Positions 50,307 to 60,582 of a stretch of 64,000 bases of DNA are shown in pieces; the stretch's first letter is position 1, and the number at the start of each line of letters is the position of its first letter. The DNA comes from Anaeramoeba flamelloides. Its lineage: Eukaryota > Metamonada > Anaeramoebidae. The position numbers were made by a program, and so were the translations under genes. Location: assembly GCA_027625915.1 (NCBI GenBank), contig JANTQA010000057.1, forward strand, positions 10,974,001 to 11,038,000, read 5' to 3'. The notes under the pieces were generated by a model, which saw only the letters and a list, made by a program, of their open reading frames with translations, was not told the origin of the DNA and made no database searches.

Positions 50307-50518
50307 GGTTTTTTCTTTATTTAATTTGAATATTCTTTGAATTCATGATTTGAGCAAGATATTAATCCATGTTATCCAAATTAATCTAATAAAATGGGAT
50401 TTTTTAGATACATTTTTTTTAAAAATTTTTTTTTTTTTTTAGAAGAATTTTTTTTCGAAGAATTTTTTGAAGTGCTAAATTTTCATTTTAATATTAAAAA
50501 TATAAGAAATATTAAATA

Positions 50519-50637
50519 AACCCGTTCCTAGTCAAAGGGGACCAGTTTTGATGAAGAAATCGAACATATTCTATAAGTTTATTTCATTATCTTCATAAAC
50601 TAAATTTTAGATCCAAATCATTTTTTCTCATTTTGAA

Positions 50638-50673
<36 letters not shown>

Positions 50674-51068
50674 TTACTTTTTCTTCTTTTTCCTTTTTAT
50701 ATTTTTAAAAGAGAAAATTTGAAAAAAAAAAATGTTTGAAACTCGAAATTAACTCTAAGAAAATTGAGATTTTGTAATTTCTTTTAAAAATCATAAACTT
50801 ACAATTTCAAAATAATATGGAAAACAATTGTAATTTCCCAAAAGAAATCGAAAAATTTTTCACAAGTAATTTTATTGAAAAGGTATAACTTTTTTTTGAC
50901 ATTTTTTTTTTTTGAAATTTATGGTTTGTTCAGGATTTCATTTATGATTATCAACTCTAATTTGAATTTTATTATTTCTCATATTTCTAAACAATCTTCA
51001 TTTGTTGATTCGTAAAAAAAAAGGGATTTTTTCAATTTTTTCTGGGTACCTTTGAGTGAAATTTAGTT
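50519..51068. mobile_element. MITE-like element (AACTC..AGTCAAAG family)
   Basis: Left end AACCCGTTCCTAGTCAAAGG and right end CTTTGAGTGAAATTTAGTT, more diverged than 46696..47251. Interior homologous to it. TA on the left flank. 550 bp, non-coding. Confidence 0.7.
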
Positions 51069-51649
51069 TTTTTTTTAACTAACAGAAAATATTTATTTCA
51101 AAATAAAATTTTAAATATAAAATTTGGATATTTTTTTAATTCACATAACAATTTTCAAAATATGTTTACACCCTTTAAAATTTTATTCAAAGAATAATTG
51201 TTTGGTTCTATCTGATATCATTATTAAACTTTTTTTGTCAATTTTTTGATCAAAATAATTTTTTTAAACTTCATTTTTTCTTTCTTTTTCGTTTTATTTT
51301 TCTTTTTTAAACTTGGTCAAATTTTGGTTTTCTTAATCTTTTCTTCTACTTTTTTTTTTTTTTTCGTTTTTTTTATCTTAGATTTTTTTTTTTTGCAAAG
51401 TAAAACTAAAGAAAAAAAGAAATTGGAAAATATCAATAAATCTCAAAAAAAAAATAAAAAATAAAGCTCTATGATGAATTTTAAAATAAAATATCATTAA
51501 TAAAAAAAAAATATCTGTGTCAAAATAATTTTCAAAAAGAAATTTTAATAAATAATCCATAAAATTCTTTTAGAAAAATTGTAATTTGTTTGTTTCTTTT
51601 TTAGGTTTTTATTTTAATTTTAATTTTTAGAATATCATTTTTTTATATT

Positions 51650-51785
51650 TTCAGAATAATTTAAGTGCGTTTATTAATATAATTAAATAACAATCTGTCC
51701 TTTAATTCTTAATAATATATTTATTTTTCTTTTTAATTTATTATTTCAGGCTAGACACAATATTTGAACCGAGACTGACTTAATT
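51650..51785. repeat. Partial third copy of the 7.9/9.7-kb repeat
   Basis: TTTAATTTATTATTTCAGGC followed by TAGACACAATATTTGAA matches the ends of 7900..8530 and 9690..10270 (TTTATTATTTCAG, GAGTCACA.TTTTTGAA). The 5' part is too diverged to follow. Confidence 0.5.
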
Positions 51786-52739
51786 GAATATTTATTAAAT
51801 TGTAAAAATTTTTAATTGTTTTTTTAAATTATATATGGTGAATCCAATTAAATAAATTTTTTGATTATAACATTGATATTCACAATTTTAAACAAAAAAT
51901 TTGTGATAATATTTTTTAAAAATGGTGATTAGTCGTACTTTATCACAAAAAAATTGAAAATTATGATAAAACACAAAATTGCGAAAAAATATTACGTTCT
52001 ACATCTCCTGTGAATTCTGGAAAATAGAAAAGCAATTTTTTTATTATTATAAAATTTACCCCAAGAATATATAGATTTTTTCTCAATTCTTTCAAATTCT
52101 TTAAGACATAACAAAAGTGGGTAGTTTTTAATTTGGTAATAAAAATGATATTATTTTTTTTTTATAATTATATTTTTATATTTTTCGACTTCTCTTTTTT
52201 ATCAGATCAATTTTCTTTAACAACTCCTTTCTCTAAATAAATAAAGAAATAAATAAATAAAAAATATTTTCTCTTTAGTTTTTTCTAAAAGTCTAACTCC
52301 GGTATGAGTTTTATCATCAAGCAAATAATAACCCATTTCAAAAATGAACTTGGATATAAAATAAATGTTTATTTTTTATAACTGTGTGTTTAAAACCTTC
52401 ACAAGTTAAATAACCACAAAGTATAATGGATAATTTTCCTTCTGGTTGGTGGATTGATCAAAATAATCACAATTTCAATTCTTGTTGGGTTATTTGCATA
52501 ATATAAGAATATGTTAAAAAGAATAAGAACAAGAAGACAAATTGAAAACAATCGTCATAATTGGGGATGGTTTCACTTGTTATTATTGGAAAGCTTTTAA
52601 AAAGTTAGATATTCCCTTTAAACTCCACTATCTTAAAGAATATGTTTTAACCCTTCCACACATCCTTTAAAGAAGGAATAAAGGGTTTTTTTTTTTTTTT
52701 TTCCTGCCTATTGAAAATATCTGCAATCAACTGAAAAAC

Positions 52740-53240
52740 TATTTATTTGCCTTTTATTATTATTGTTATTGATCTAAAGGATTGGATAGATTTGTCAACC
52801 AAATCAAAAGAAAACACAATAAATCTCTTTGATCTGATTCTTGATCGAATCAAGAATCCTTTTTGATTTTTTTTTCAAAGAATAACTTTTTTTCACAGAT
52901 ATCTATTTTTGGATCCCAAAAAAATTTGTATTAGAAATATTGTTGCATTCACCCAAAATTCATCAAATATTAAATCACAATTTACTTTTTATCACGATAT
53001 AATTTTTACATTTATCACTATTTTTAGACAATAATTATTGTGATTTTATAGAATATCGCGATTTTTCATATTATAATGATTTGTCTAAATATCGCGATAT
53101 TATCAATTATTATTCTTTTATAAAATTAATCATAATTTTTTTAAACTTTCTGGTGAATTGAAAAAGATATTTTCAAATCCACTTATAATTTCCGTATTAT
53201 TAAGGAACCAACCCCCAATAAACATTAAGTGATTGTTATT
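52740..53240. repeat. Direct repeat with ATATCGCGATAT motifs, copy 1
   Basis: Aligns with 57690..58210: CCTTTTATTATTA, GATAGATTTGTCAACCAAAT, GATCTGATTCTTGAT, TTTATCACGATAT, AATATCGCGAT and TGAATTGNAAAAGATAT occur in the same order. AATATCGCGATATT at 53091..53104 is a 14-bp palindrome. Confidence 0.7.
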
Positions 53241-53500
53241 CAAACAAAGGGAGATTTTATAACCGATCACATTTACCCAATAATGAGATCAAAAAATCAA
53301 AATTTAATTTTGTAAATCTGGTCAAGAAATTAAAAAAAAAAAACGTAAAATTAATACCAAAGTAGGTGATTAAAATCTATTTTTTAAGTAAAAATAAAAA
53401 ATTTATTTCAAAAATAGTAAAAGAAATGATAGTTTTAGGCACACTGGACATATTCCTAAAATTCCAATATTAAATCATATCTTATCTGTTATTATTAATT

Positions 53501-54511
53501 TTAAAAGTTTCTTCTTTTTTCGATTTCTCGAATTAAAACAAGAACTCTGGGAATATTAGTTATCGGATAATCGAAATGTTCATTTTTTGTTCGAATGAAA
53601 AGAGTACCACTTGAGTCGTCATAGCACTTTGCATAGGCGTTTGTAATTTCTGTGTAGGGGAATTGAACAAAGGTTTCTTTCGTCCACCCGATTTTGACTT
53701 GAAGAAATCTTTTTGTTGTTACGATTAAGATTTGTGTGGCATTCGATTTGGCATAGATTAAAATTAAACAAGTAAAGATTACAAAAAGGATTATCAGTGT
53801 TAGTCGAACAGCAAAGATTGATGTTAAAAAGAGGAAAAAAATTAAGCATAGCGCAATAAAAAACCAAAAAAGACCAGATCGAAAGTACGATCGTTTGTAG
53901 AGCCTTTCTGTTGCTAATAAGATTTCCTCGTTGCCCTGAGCTTTTATTTGGATTTCATCTAACTTTTTTGAAAATTCTTGATAATAAAAATTGTTCAGAT
54001 CAACAAAATACTTTTCCAAAATTTCATCTTGATCCTGCTCTTTTTTGTTTTCCTTTTGTTCTTTCCTTTCCTCGTTTAGTCTTTTTTTTGCTTTTCCTTT
54101 TCCTTTTCCTTTTTTGTTTTCTGTTTCTGTAACCAAAAAAACTTCCTTGTGGTTCTCTTCTTTTAATTCTTCAATTTCTTGCTCTTCTTTTTCTAATAGT
54201 GGTTTGTTCAGAAGAGATGCACTTTCACTTAATACTGTTTTTCTTTGTCGGTTTTGAGAAGTGTTTTTTTTTTTTTTCTTTTTAAAAATCTCTTGGAAGG
54301 ATCCTTTCTCGGGATCATATTTTTCTTTGAAAGGCTGGTTATTTGCAATCCACCTTTTGACACATTGAATTTTCTTTTGGTTTATTAATTTGTTTGGTTT
54401 TAAAATAATAAATTGGTTTTCTTCATTTATCGAAAGCTCATGAAAGGATGGGAATAATGCCATCGAAAATTGATCGAAAAAGGAATGATAAATGTCATTA
54501 TTACAAATCAT
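53501..54511 (-). CDS. Two-pass membrane protein with C-terminal PH-like domain
   Basis: 336 residues, ATG at 54511, single exon. Seen: a soluble N-terminal third, a charged low-complexity stretch (about 75 to 165: poly-Lys, EELKEEN, KGKGKGKAKK), two adjacent membrane spans at about 213 to 233 and 235 to 254, then a beta-rich tail (259 to 333) with ILIVTTKRFLQVKIGW, FVQFPYTEITNAYAKCYDDS, SGTLFIRTKNEHFDYPITNI. The double span followed by a T-x-x-R-F strand and a short C-terminal helix resembles bacterial-type PH domains (DUF304/YdbS style) at membranes. That resemblance is by pattern only. Function unknown. Its 5' end faces the TRAPPC12-like gene 211 bp away. Confidence 0.8.
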   Translation of the reverse strand: MICNNDIYHSFFDQFSMALFPSFHELSINEENQFIILKPNKLINQKKIQCVKRWIANNQPFKEKYDPEKGSFQEIFKKKKKKNTSQNRQRKTVLSESASLLNKPLLEKEEQEIEELKEENHKEVFLVTETENKKGKGKGKAKKRLNEERKEQKENKKEQDQDEILEKYFVDLNNFYYQEFSKKLDEIQIKAQGNEEILLATERLYKRSYFRSGLFWFFIALCLIFFLFLTSIFAVRLTLIILFVIFTCLILIYAKSNATQILIVTTKRFLQVKIGWTKETFVQFPYTEITNAYAKCYDDSSGTLFIRTKNEHFDYPITNIPRVLVLIREIEKRRNF

Positions 54512-54722
54512 TTATGATGAGTGAACTTGGGTTTTGAATTGCTATGTTTTTTTGATTTGATGAAAAGAATTTGGAAAGAGAATGATTTACAAAAAAGATG
54601 AAAAATAATAAAATATATCTAGCTCGAATGAAACAATTCCAACCCCTTTAATTTAGGTGAAAATTTTTCTCAATGACACAAAACCCAAAAATTCATTTTT
54701 TTCTTCTTTACGTCCTCAAAAA
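54512..54722. promoter_or_regulatory. Likely shared divergent promoter region
   Basis: Only 211 bp separate the ATGs of the minus-strand membrane-protein gene and the plus-strand TRAPPC12-like gene, so both promoters should lie here. No motif is recognised. The inference is from spacing alone. Confidence 0.45.
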
Positions 54723-57700
54723 ATGACAAATTTCTTAGGAAAAAGAACAACAAACCAAAACATTTATAAAAAAATTGTTGAAGAAACAGAGCAACAAACA
54801 ATAAAGAGACTGCTTGAAGATTTTTTTTCACCCATGAAATGCCCAGAACTTCCTGTTATAATCAACATTAATCATGTTAGTAAAGATGAAGAAGGTCTTC
54901 TGAAACTTGCAGTAAGATAATTCCTTTTATTTTTTTTTTTTTTTTTTAGAAAAACCATCCAAAATTTAAAAAAGAGAAAGCAATGTTCCATTCAGACTTG
55001 ATCATCCAACCCAAATTCTTGAACCAACAGACAATTGATCAAGCAATATTCCAACCCTTTTTTAAACTTTGTTCGGAAAGGTAGATAAACAAGATCAAAC
55101 AAAACATTGTTCAGTTTATTTCGAACACACTGTTCCACTTTCTTTTTTTAAAAACTTTTTCATTTTATAACAACAAGATTTAATTCTTTAAGTACCCTCA
55201 TCAAAAAAAGACTAGAGTTCTTTTAAAAAAGTGAAATCATTTTGAAAGGCTTTTTAAAAAAAAAACCAAGTTTGAATCAAGTCAAAGTAGTTTTAGTTTC
55301 AATTTTTTTCACGATATGATAATAGCTTTTAACAAAAAGAAAACAATTTGTAAATTCCTCTTAATCACCCAAACGTAATTTAAAGAACTCTAACACAATA
55401 TCTTAATTGTGTCCTTTGTTACTTGTTACATTTTTTTTTTTTTATTTTTGTAATTACCAAACTCAAAAATCCAATATTTGCTTGTACTGTTCTTCGTGAG
55501 AGGAAATTTATTGACTTATTAATTCCAAACCCAAAACTATAAAAATCATACCTCTCTTTGTTGGGGTATTATTTGTGACTTTCCAATGTTGTGATCAAAA
55601 ACATAACTCGTCTTATAAAATACAATTGAAAAAAAAAAGTTAGATAAAACTAAGACTTTGATTAACCTTTCATACAAAGTTAATAAAGTTTATTTACAAT
55701 ATAATCAAAATTCCAGAACTCCAAGTTCTTGAATCGATTGTATTTATTGTTGCTATATGTATCGCCTTACTTAAAAGTCTCTAGTCGAGAAAAAAGGGTT
55801 TTTTTTTGGGATAAAAACTTTTAAATGATTGGTTAAATGAATTTTACTGTTAAATTCAAATTAATTTTCGAAAAATTTTTATTTCATTTTCGATTTTGAA
55901 TTTTTTTTTACCTTAGCTTTGAATAAAGCATATTATGAAGTTAAATGTTAAGAAACTTTGTAAAATTGGTTGATCTTCAAAATATTCTTTGTCCTGGACT
56001 GTTTGATAAGAAACAGTTCAGAAGATTTATAAAAATGGAAATTGAACTAAAAATTTTTTGAAATTTATCAGTAGTTAAATTCTACTTTGAGATATTTACT
56101 TGAATAGATAATAGCCCATAGTTTTAAAAACACTTTATTTGTCTATAAAACCAAAATATATAAAAAAAATTACTATTGATAAATATTTCATTTCCCAGGT
56201 TTTCCAGTGTTCAAAAGAATCGAGCAAAATCTATGATTATACTCGATTCATTTAAAGCCAGGAAAACCTAACTCCGAGTGCCGACAAATTACGTAGAGTG
56301 CCGTAAAGTGCTGTAGAGTGATTAGATTTATTTTTTTTATTTTTTATTGTTGAGCAGAGGTGATTCAACAAAATTACCTCCTATTTGCCTGAAACTCTAA
56401 AATTGTATTTAGGGTTTTTAAAAAAACAACGATTTTACTCTATTCTTTTAAATTTTGGAAAAGCTAAATGTGCTTTTCTTGAGGCTTTCTTTTTTATCTG
56501 TTAAGTGTTCTAGGTTTTTTTGAGGTTTTCTAGTTTTATTCTTAAAGTGTTCTAGGTTTTTTTTACTTTTAGAAATAAACAGAAAATTTTAATAAATTTT
56601 CGGTTTATTTCAAAAAGTAAAAAAAACCTAACGATACTCTATTGATTTTCCAAATAAATAGAAAACTCAAAAAAACCTAGAAAACTTCACAAATAAATAG
56701 AAAACTCAAAAAAACCTAACGAAAATCTATTGATTTTCCAAATAAAAAGAAAACTCAAGAAAAGTAAACGGCGTGATTTTTCTCTAGATCATAATTAACT
56801 AATGATTTTTCCATTAGCTTTTTAAAAAATTCAAAAGAATTATAATAAAGCAAAGTTAGGTTTTTTTGAATTTCTAAAATTAAAAAAAAACTAGGCACTT
56901 GAATTACTCTACTGCACTTAACGACACGCCACAAGAATATTTTAAAATAATAAAAAAACAAAAACAAATAATTATTAATCAAAAATATCAAAGTTTTTTT
57001 TTTTTTTTTCAAAGCAAAGCTAAAAAACAAATGACAAAAAATAACCAATTTTCTAGGGATATTTATATTGGCAATTTTTTTTCATTTTTTTCCCTAAAGA
57101 TCCCTGCACTTCAACGAAAAATAAATCACGCAATTTGACTCATTCTTTCAAAAACGAGAAAGATATTTTTCTTTCTTGGGTGCTATAAATATCACCCTAC
57201 CAAGAAAAATATATTACTTATTTTCTCAAATTCTTTCAAATAACAACACTTATCCATCAAGCTCAACCATTCTAAAATTCATGTCATTTACTAACTGCTG
57301 AAATAGATATTACTATGTAATAAATAAAAATTCAAATAAATGATGTCCTTTATGTTTTAAAGTATGAACATAAAGAAATAATAGAAAATATTAATCAGTT
57401 TTTATGGATAGGTTATTCCTATAAAAATAATAGATTGATATTTTCAAAATAAATTAAAAGAAATAAATCTTAATGAAATAATTTTCAACTGTGATAGTTT
57501 AAAATTATTTTCGTTAATTAATAATCGTGAAATCTAGGATTTTATGATTAAATTTCTGAAAAGAAATAAAAGTATAAGTACATTTAGAATGTAATTTACA
57601 CTTCTTCCACAATAAAAAAAATAAATAAATAAATTTTTTTAACAAGACACATTTTTTAAAGAATGCGTGAAGGGTTGGTACTTATATCAGCGTTTTCCTT

Positions 57701-59443
57701 CGTATAAATTTTATAATACCATGAAAAACTGATAATCTATAATTTACCTTTTATTATTAATGTTGATCGAGAAAGATCGATCGATCTGTCACCCAAATAA
57801 AAACAAAATATAATTAAAAATCTTTTGATCAGATCCTTGATTTAATTAAGTATCTTTTTTTATTATTTTTTAAAAAAAAAATTAATTTTTTTATAAAGAT
57901 CTTGTTTTTTGATCAAACAAAATTTTTCTTTTTAAAAATATCATTTGATCAGTCCTTTAATCCATCAACTATTATATTATAATTCATTTTTTATCACGAT
58001 ATTTTGGCATTTATCACAATATTTTGAAATTTATCAATCTTTTACAGAATATCGCGATATTATAATATTCTCGTGATATTATTGATTATCTCAATTTTAT
58101 TCAAAGAATATCACAATTTTTGAAACTTTATCTTGAATTGGAAAAGATATCGTCAAATCCTCTATTATTAAAAAATAAAAAAATAAATTTCAATCCCATT
58201 TCTCCTTTATTTTTGATTTAATAAAAAAAATAAAAAAAATAAAAAAAATAAAATAAATAAAAACAAAAACAAACATTAGATTGATAAATCTTGGAAAAAT
58301 GTAGCTGAATTATCAAAATTTCTTTCTGAAAAGTTTAAAGATTCTCCTGAAGATTATTTGCATTATCAGTTATGTCAATTACAAGCGTTAAGAAAGATAA
58401 AAAATTATTCAGAAATAGAAAATGTAATTAATGAAATAGGGGATCTTAATTTACCAATATATAAATTTGAAAATTATAAAAAAAGGTTTCACAATAAAAA
58501 GGGTTCTTTGGTACCGTTTTCTCTGCGCGTATTTTATGCTGAAAGTCATCATTTTTTGGGAAATACACAAAAAACGATTACGCAATTATATTATTTGCAT
58601 ACTAAATGTGTTCGAGAATTAAATTTATGTAAAAAATATCAACTAGAAATGACTCAGAAGAATAGCAATATTAATAAAAATTTAAATAGACCATCGATAT
58701 TTAAAGAAAATTTAGAAAATGAACTTTCTTTCAATTTTATACCCCCAATAACCAGCACCAAATATCATTTTACAAATAGTATCAATTCCAATAATTTAAG
58801 ATTGGTTTTTGATGGTGTTGAAATAGAAGATTTTCAATTTAATAATCTTGATGAGCTTTTTGAAAAGCAATTTATTTTACAACAACGAGAGCAATGGATT
58901 TTGTTTTCGTTAACAAATTATCATTTATATGATCAAAATTATGAGCTCGTTTCTAAGCATTTGTTTGAGCTGTATTCAAAATACCCTAAGGATCCAGTGC
59001 TTTTATCAATGATCGGTAGAATACATTTAAAAATGTCAGACTTAAATTCTGCTCAAAAAATGTTCAAGGGGGTTGAAGATATAACCGGGTTAACTTCTTT
59101 TTATTCGCTCCGGAATGGTGCATTTTATAATATTTTCACAGAAAACTACGAAGAAGCTCTCGAAATACTGAAAGAGCTCTGTGAAAGAGACCCAGACGAT
59201 TTAGTCTCAATAAATAATTTAGCCATTGTGCATTTTTATCTTTCAAATATCGATAAGGCTATACAGCTTATTGAAAATACAATTAAAAAAAATCCCAAAG
59301 ACAATATACAATATAATTTAATCAAAAATTTATTGATGTTTTATGAAATTGGTGCTAAAGATCCAGAAAATAAAAAAAAAATTTTAAAAACGGTCATTAG
59401 TCAATATAATAATACGTTTTTTGAACTTTATAATATTGATTAA
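54723..59443 (+). CDS. TRAPPC12: TRAPPC12-like TRAPP subunit with TPRs (two exons, 3.4-kb intron)
   Basis: Member of the TRAPPIII tethering complex in ER-Golgi and autophagy traffic. Exon 2 (58280..59443, 387 codons) is firm: WKNVAELSKFL, KKGSLVPFSLRVFYAESHHF, DPVLLSMIGRIHLKMSDLNS, then TPRs EEALEILKELCERDPDDLVS and NNLAIVHFYLSN, ending QYNLIKNLLMFYE as in animal TRAPPC12. An in-frame stop sits just before exon 2 and no ATG precedes the conserved start, so an upstream exon is required. Exon 1 (54723..54911, 63 codons) is inferred: it ends DEEGLLKLA at donor GTAAGA, phase 0, and the join GLLKLA-IDKSW has the same Gly-to-Trp spacing as human GLKQLISCRNW. The protein would be 450 residues. Competing view: exon 1 splices over only 38 nt to 54950..55084, a separate 107-residue protein. 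Confidence 0.8.
54950..55084 (+). CDS. Possible alternative terminal exon after exon 1 of the TRAPPC12-like gene
   Basis: If the 38-nt GT...T-run...AG segment 54912..54949 is removed, the frame continues for 44 codons (AMFHSDLIIQPKFLNQQTID, QAIFQPFFKLCSER) to TAG. Codon use is coding-like, with more C than the surroundings. This would make a 107-residue protein, either a separate small gene or an alternative short isoform. I know no relative. Confidence 0.35.
   Translation, partial: KNHPKFKKEKAMFHSDLIIQPKFLNQQTIDQAIFQPFFKLCSER
55085..56150. other. Intronic AT-rich sequence
   Basis: I see no exon, RNA gene or element in this part of the inferred intron. Confidence 0.5.
56330..56890 (-). mobile_element. 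LINE-like 3' tail made of hairpins
   Basis: On the minus strand: AAAAAAACCTAA and GTTCTAGGTTTTTTT type inverted repeats (56540..56632 and others), a hairpin half around ACTCTATTCTTTTAAATTTT, then GGTAATTTTGTTGAATCACC, CAACAATAAAAAATAAAAA as A-tail at 56345..56330. Matches 40524..40935 in module order. A further hairpin (56200..56265) and the phrase GCCGTAAAGTGCTGTAGAGT lie just outside. Confidence 0.5.
57025..57260. repeat. Palindrome-bearing dispersed repeat, copy 3
   Basis: CAATTTGACTCATTCTTTCA, TTCTTTCTTGGGTGCTATAA and ATATCACCCTACCAAGAAAA match the copies at 35500..36045. The inner arms TCTTGGGTG and CACCCTACCAAGA can pair. Confidence 0.65.
57335..57650 (+). mobile_element. LINE-like reverse-transcriptase C-terminal relic
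   Basis: Plus-strand frames with KYEHKEIIENINQFLWIGYS, KNNRLIFSK, then LKEINLNEIIFNCDSLKLFS, LINNREI, ending GTAATTTACACTTCTTCCAC and an A-rich tail. Homologous to 41155..41470 in opposite orientation. Broken and 5'-truncated; it lies inside the inferred TRAPPC12 intron. Confidence 0.6.
57690..58210. repeat. Direct repeat with ATATCGCGATAT motifs, copy 2
   Basis: Partner of 52740..53240. Contains GAGAAAGATCGATCGATCTG, TTTATCACGATATTTTGGCA and GAATATCGCGATATTATAAT. It lies just upstream of the TRAPPC12-like exon 2. Confidence 0.7.
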
Positions 59444-59444
59444 A

Positions 59445-59445
<1 letters not shown>

Positions 59446-59475
<30 letters not shown>
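59446..59475. repeat. TA dinucleotide microsatellite
   Basis: About 14 TA units directly after the stop codon of the TRAPPC12-like gene. A shorter TA run is at about 60817..60838. Confidence 0.9.
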
Positions 59476-59479
<4 letters not shown>

Positions 59480-59800
59480 TTGGAATTTAATGTAACTTGT
59501 TCTTCTTTAATAAAGAAATTTTTTTTTTTTTAGATAAAAAGTCTTTTAAAAAAAAATAAAGAATAATTCTTTTAATTTTTATAACGACCATTTTCCTGAG
59601 AAGATGTTGGATTTGTAAAATCTTCATATTACACCAGAAATGGCCATTTAACTCAGAATTGAAACATGGTTATGAGTTTTAAGGAAAAAAAAAAATTTGG
59701 ACAAAATTCAAAAAATAAATTATCAAAATAATTTTCAAGAAAAATGAAAAAATTTAATTTTTTTTAGCACATTTTGATTTTATTATTTCATTAGGGTGTT

Positions 59801-60582
59801 TGAAATATTCCCGAAAATACCCCATAATCGAAAATACCCGAAAAATTTTTAACCACTAAAATACACTTTTTGGACAACTTCTAAGGAACCCTAGTGCCAA
59901 TATACTCAGTTGAACGGTAAAATAACAATTTTACTTTCAGACAAAATATTTTTTTTTGAATTTTCTGCTTTGAACCCCCTGAAGAGTTTTTGGTAAATTT
60001 TGAGAATATAAGAGTATGTTAGGGCACTTATTAGGGTAAATGTATATGTAGGTCAGGGTATGGTATGGCCTAAGTTGGGTTGTTTTAGGTTTGGTGTGGG
60101 TTTGTATGTTTTGGTTAAACCAGTTTCTTTTATGGAATGGGAAGTTAAATAAAGTTTGGCTTGTGCCACAGTATTGGGAAGGCTATGGGTATGTGTTGTA
60201 CGATTAGATATTACTCGGTTGTTTTTGGGTTGTATTTATCGTTACAAAATTATCGTTAATGAGACACAATGAGGAATTTTCTTTACAAAGACATCTTCTA
60301 GAATTTTATTAACATTTAGCAATGATCAGAAAGGTTACAGTCATCTAAGAAACCAATTCCATTCACATAAAATGGGTTGCATACTATTCCCTCATAATTT
60401 AATTTTTTTTATAGTTAAATTCTTGTCCGAAAAAAAAATATTCTTAAAATAAAATTCCAATTTCACGATTAAACTGTGATTATTGATACTGGGATTCCTT
60501 AGAAGTTGTCCAAAAAGTGTATTTTAGTGGTTAAATTTTTTTCGGGTATTTTCGATTATGGAGTATTTTCTTGAATATTTGA
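59801..60582. mobile_element. Non-autonomous DNA transposon with long terminal inverted repeats
   Basis: The ends are inverted copies of over 100 bp, nearly identical across ATAATCGAAAATACCCGAAA, ACCACTAAAATACACTTTTT and GGACAACTTCTAAGGAA, with weaker pairing reaching about 165 bp. The interior (about 59990..60240) is G/T-rich on the plus strand and unlike its surroundings, with no open frame of note. No transposase. Target duplication not clear; family unknown. Confidence 0.85.

Larger units (their letters stand above)
50307..53500. other. Spacer between the TPR gene and the PH-like membrane protein gene
   Basis: Holds the MITE-like element 50519..51068, the third end of the 7.9/9.7-kb repeat (51650..51785), and the direct repeat 52740..53240. 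Around 52440..52600 two frames code for short protein-like pieces (MDNFPSGWWIDQNNHNFNS; IIFLLVGGLIKIITISILVG then basic residues) separated by stops. They may be a decayed gene and are not called. Confidence 0.5.
54912..58279 (+). other. Inferred 3.4-kb intron of the TRAPPC12-like gene
   Basis: Begins GTAAGA, then a long T run. Ends in A-rich AAATAAAAACAAAAAC and CATTAG. Inside lie LINE-like pieces (56330..56890 minus, 57335..57650 plus), the palindrome-bearing repeat (57025..57260) and one half of the ATATCGCGATAT direct repeat (57690..58210). The first 40 nt also form a perfect-looking mini-intron ending TTTTAG at 54949. Confidence 0.55.

Noticed and set aside
52440-52600. Short hydrophobic and basic frames before the PH-like gene
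   Set aside because: Stops separate them, and no start or splice pattern joins them with confidence.
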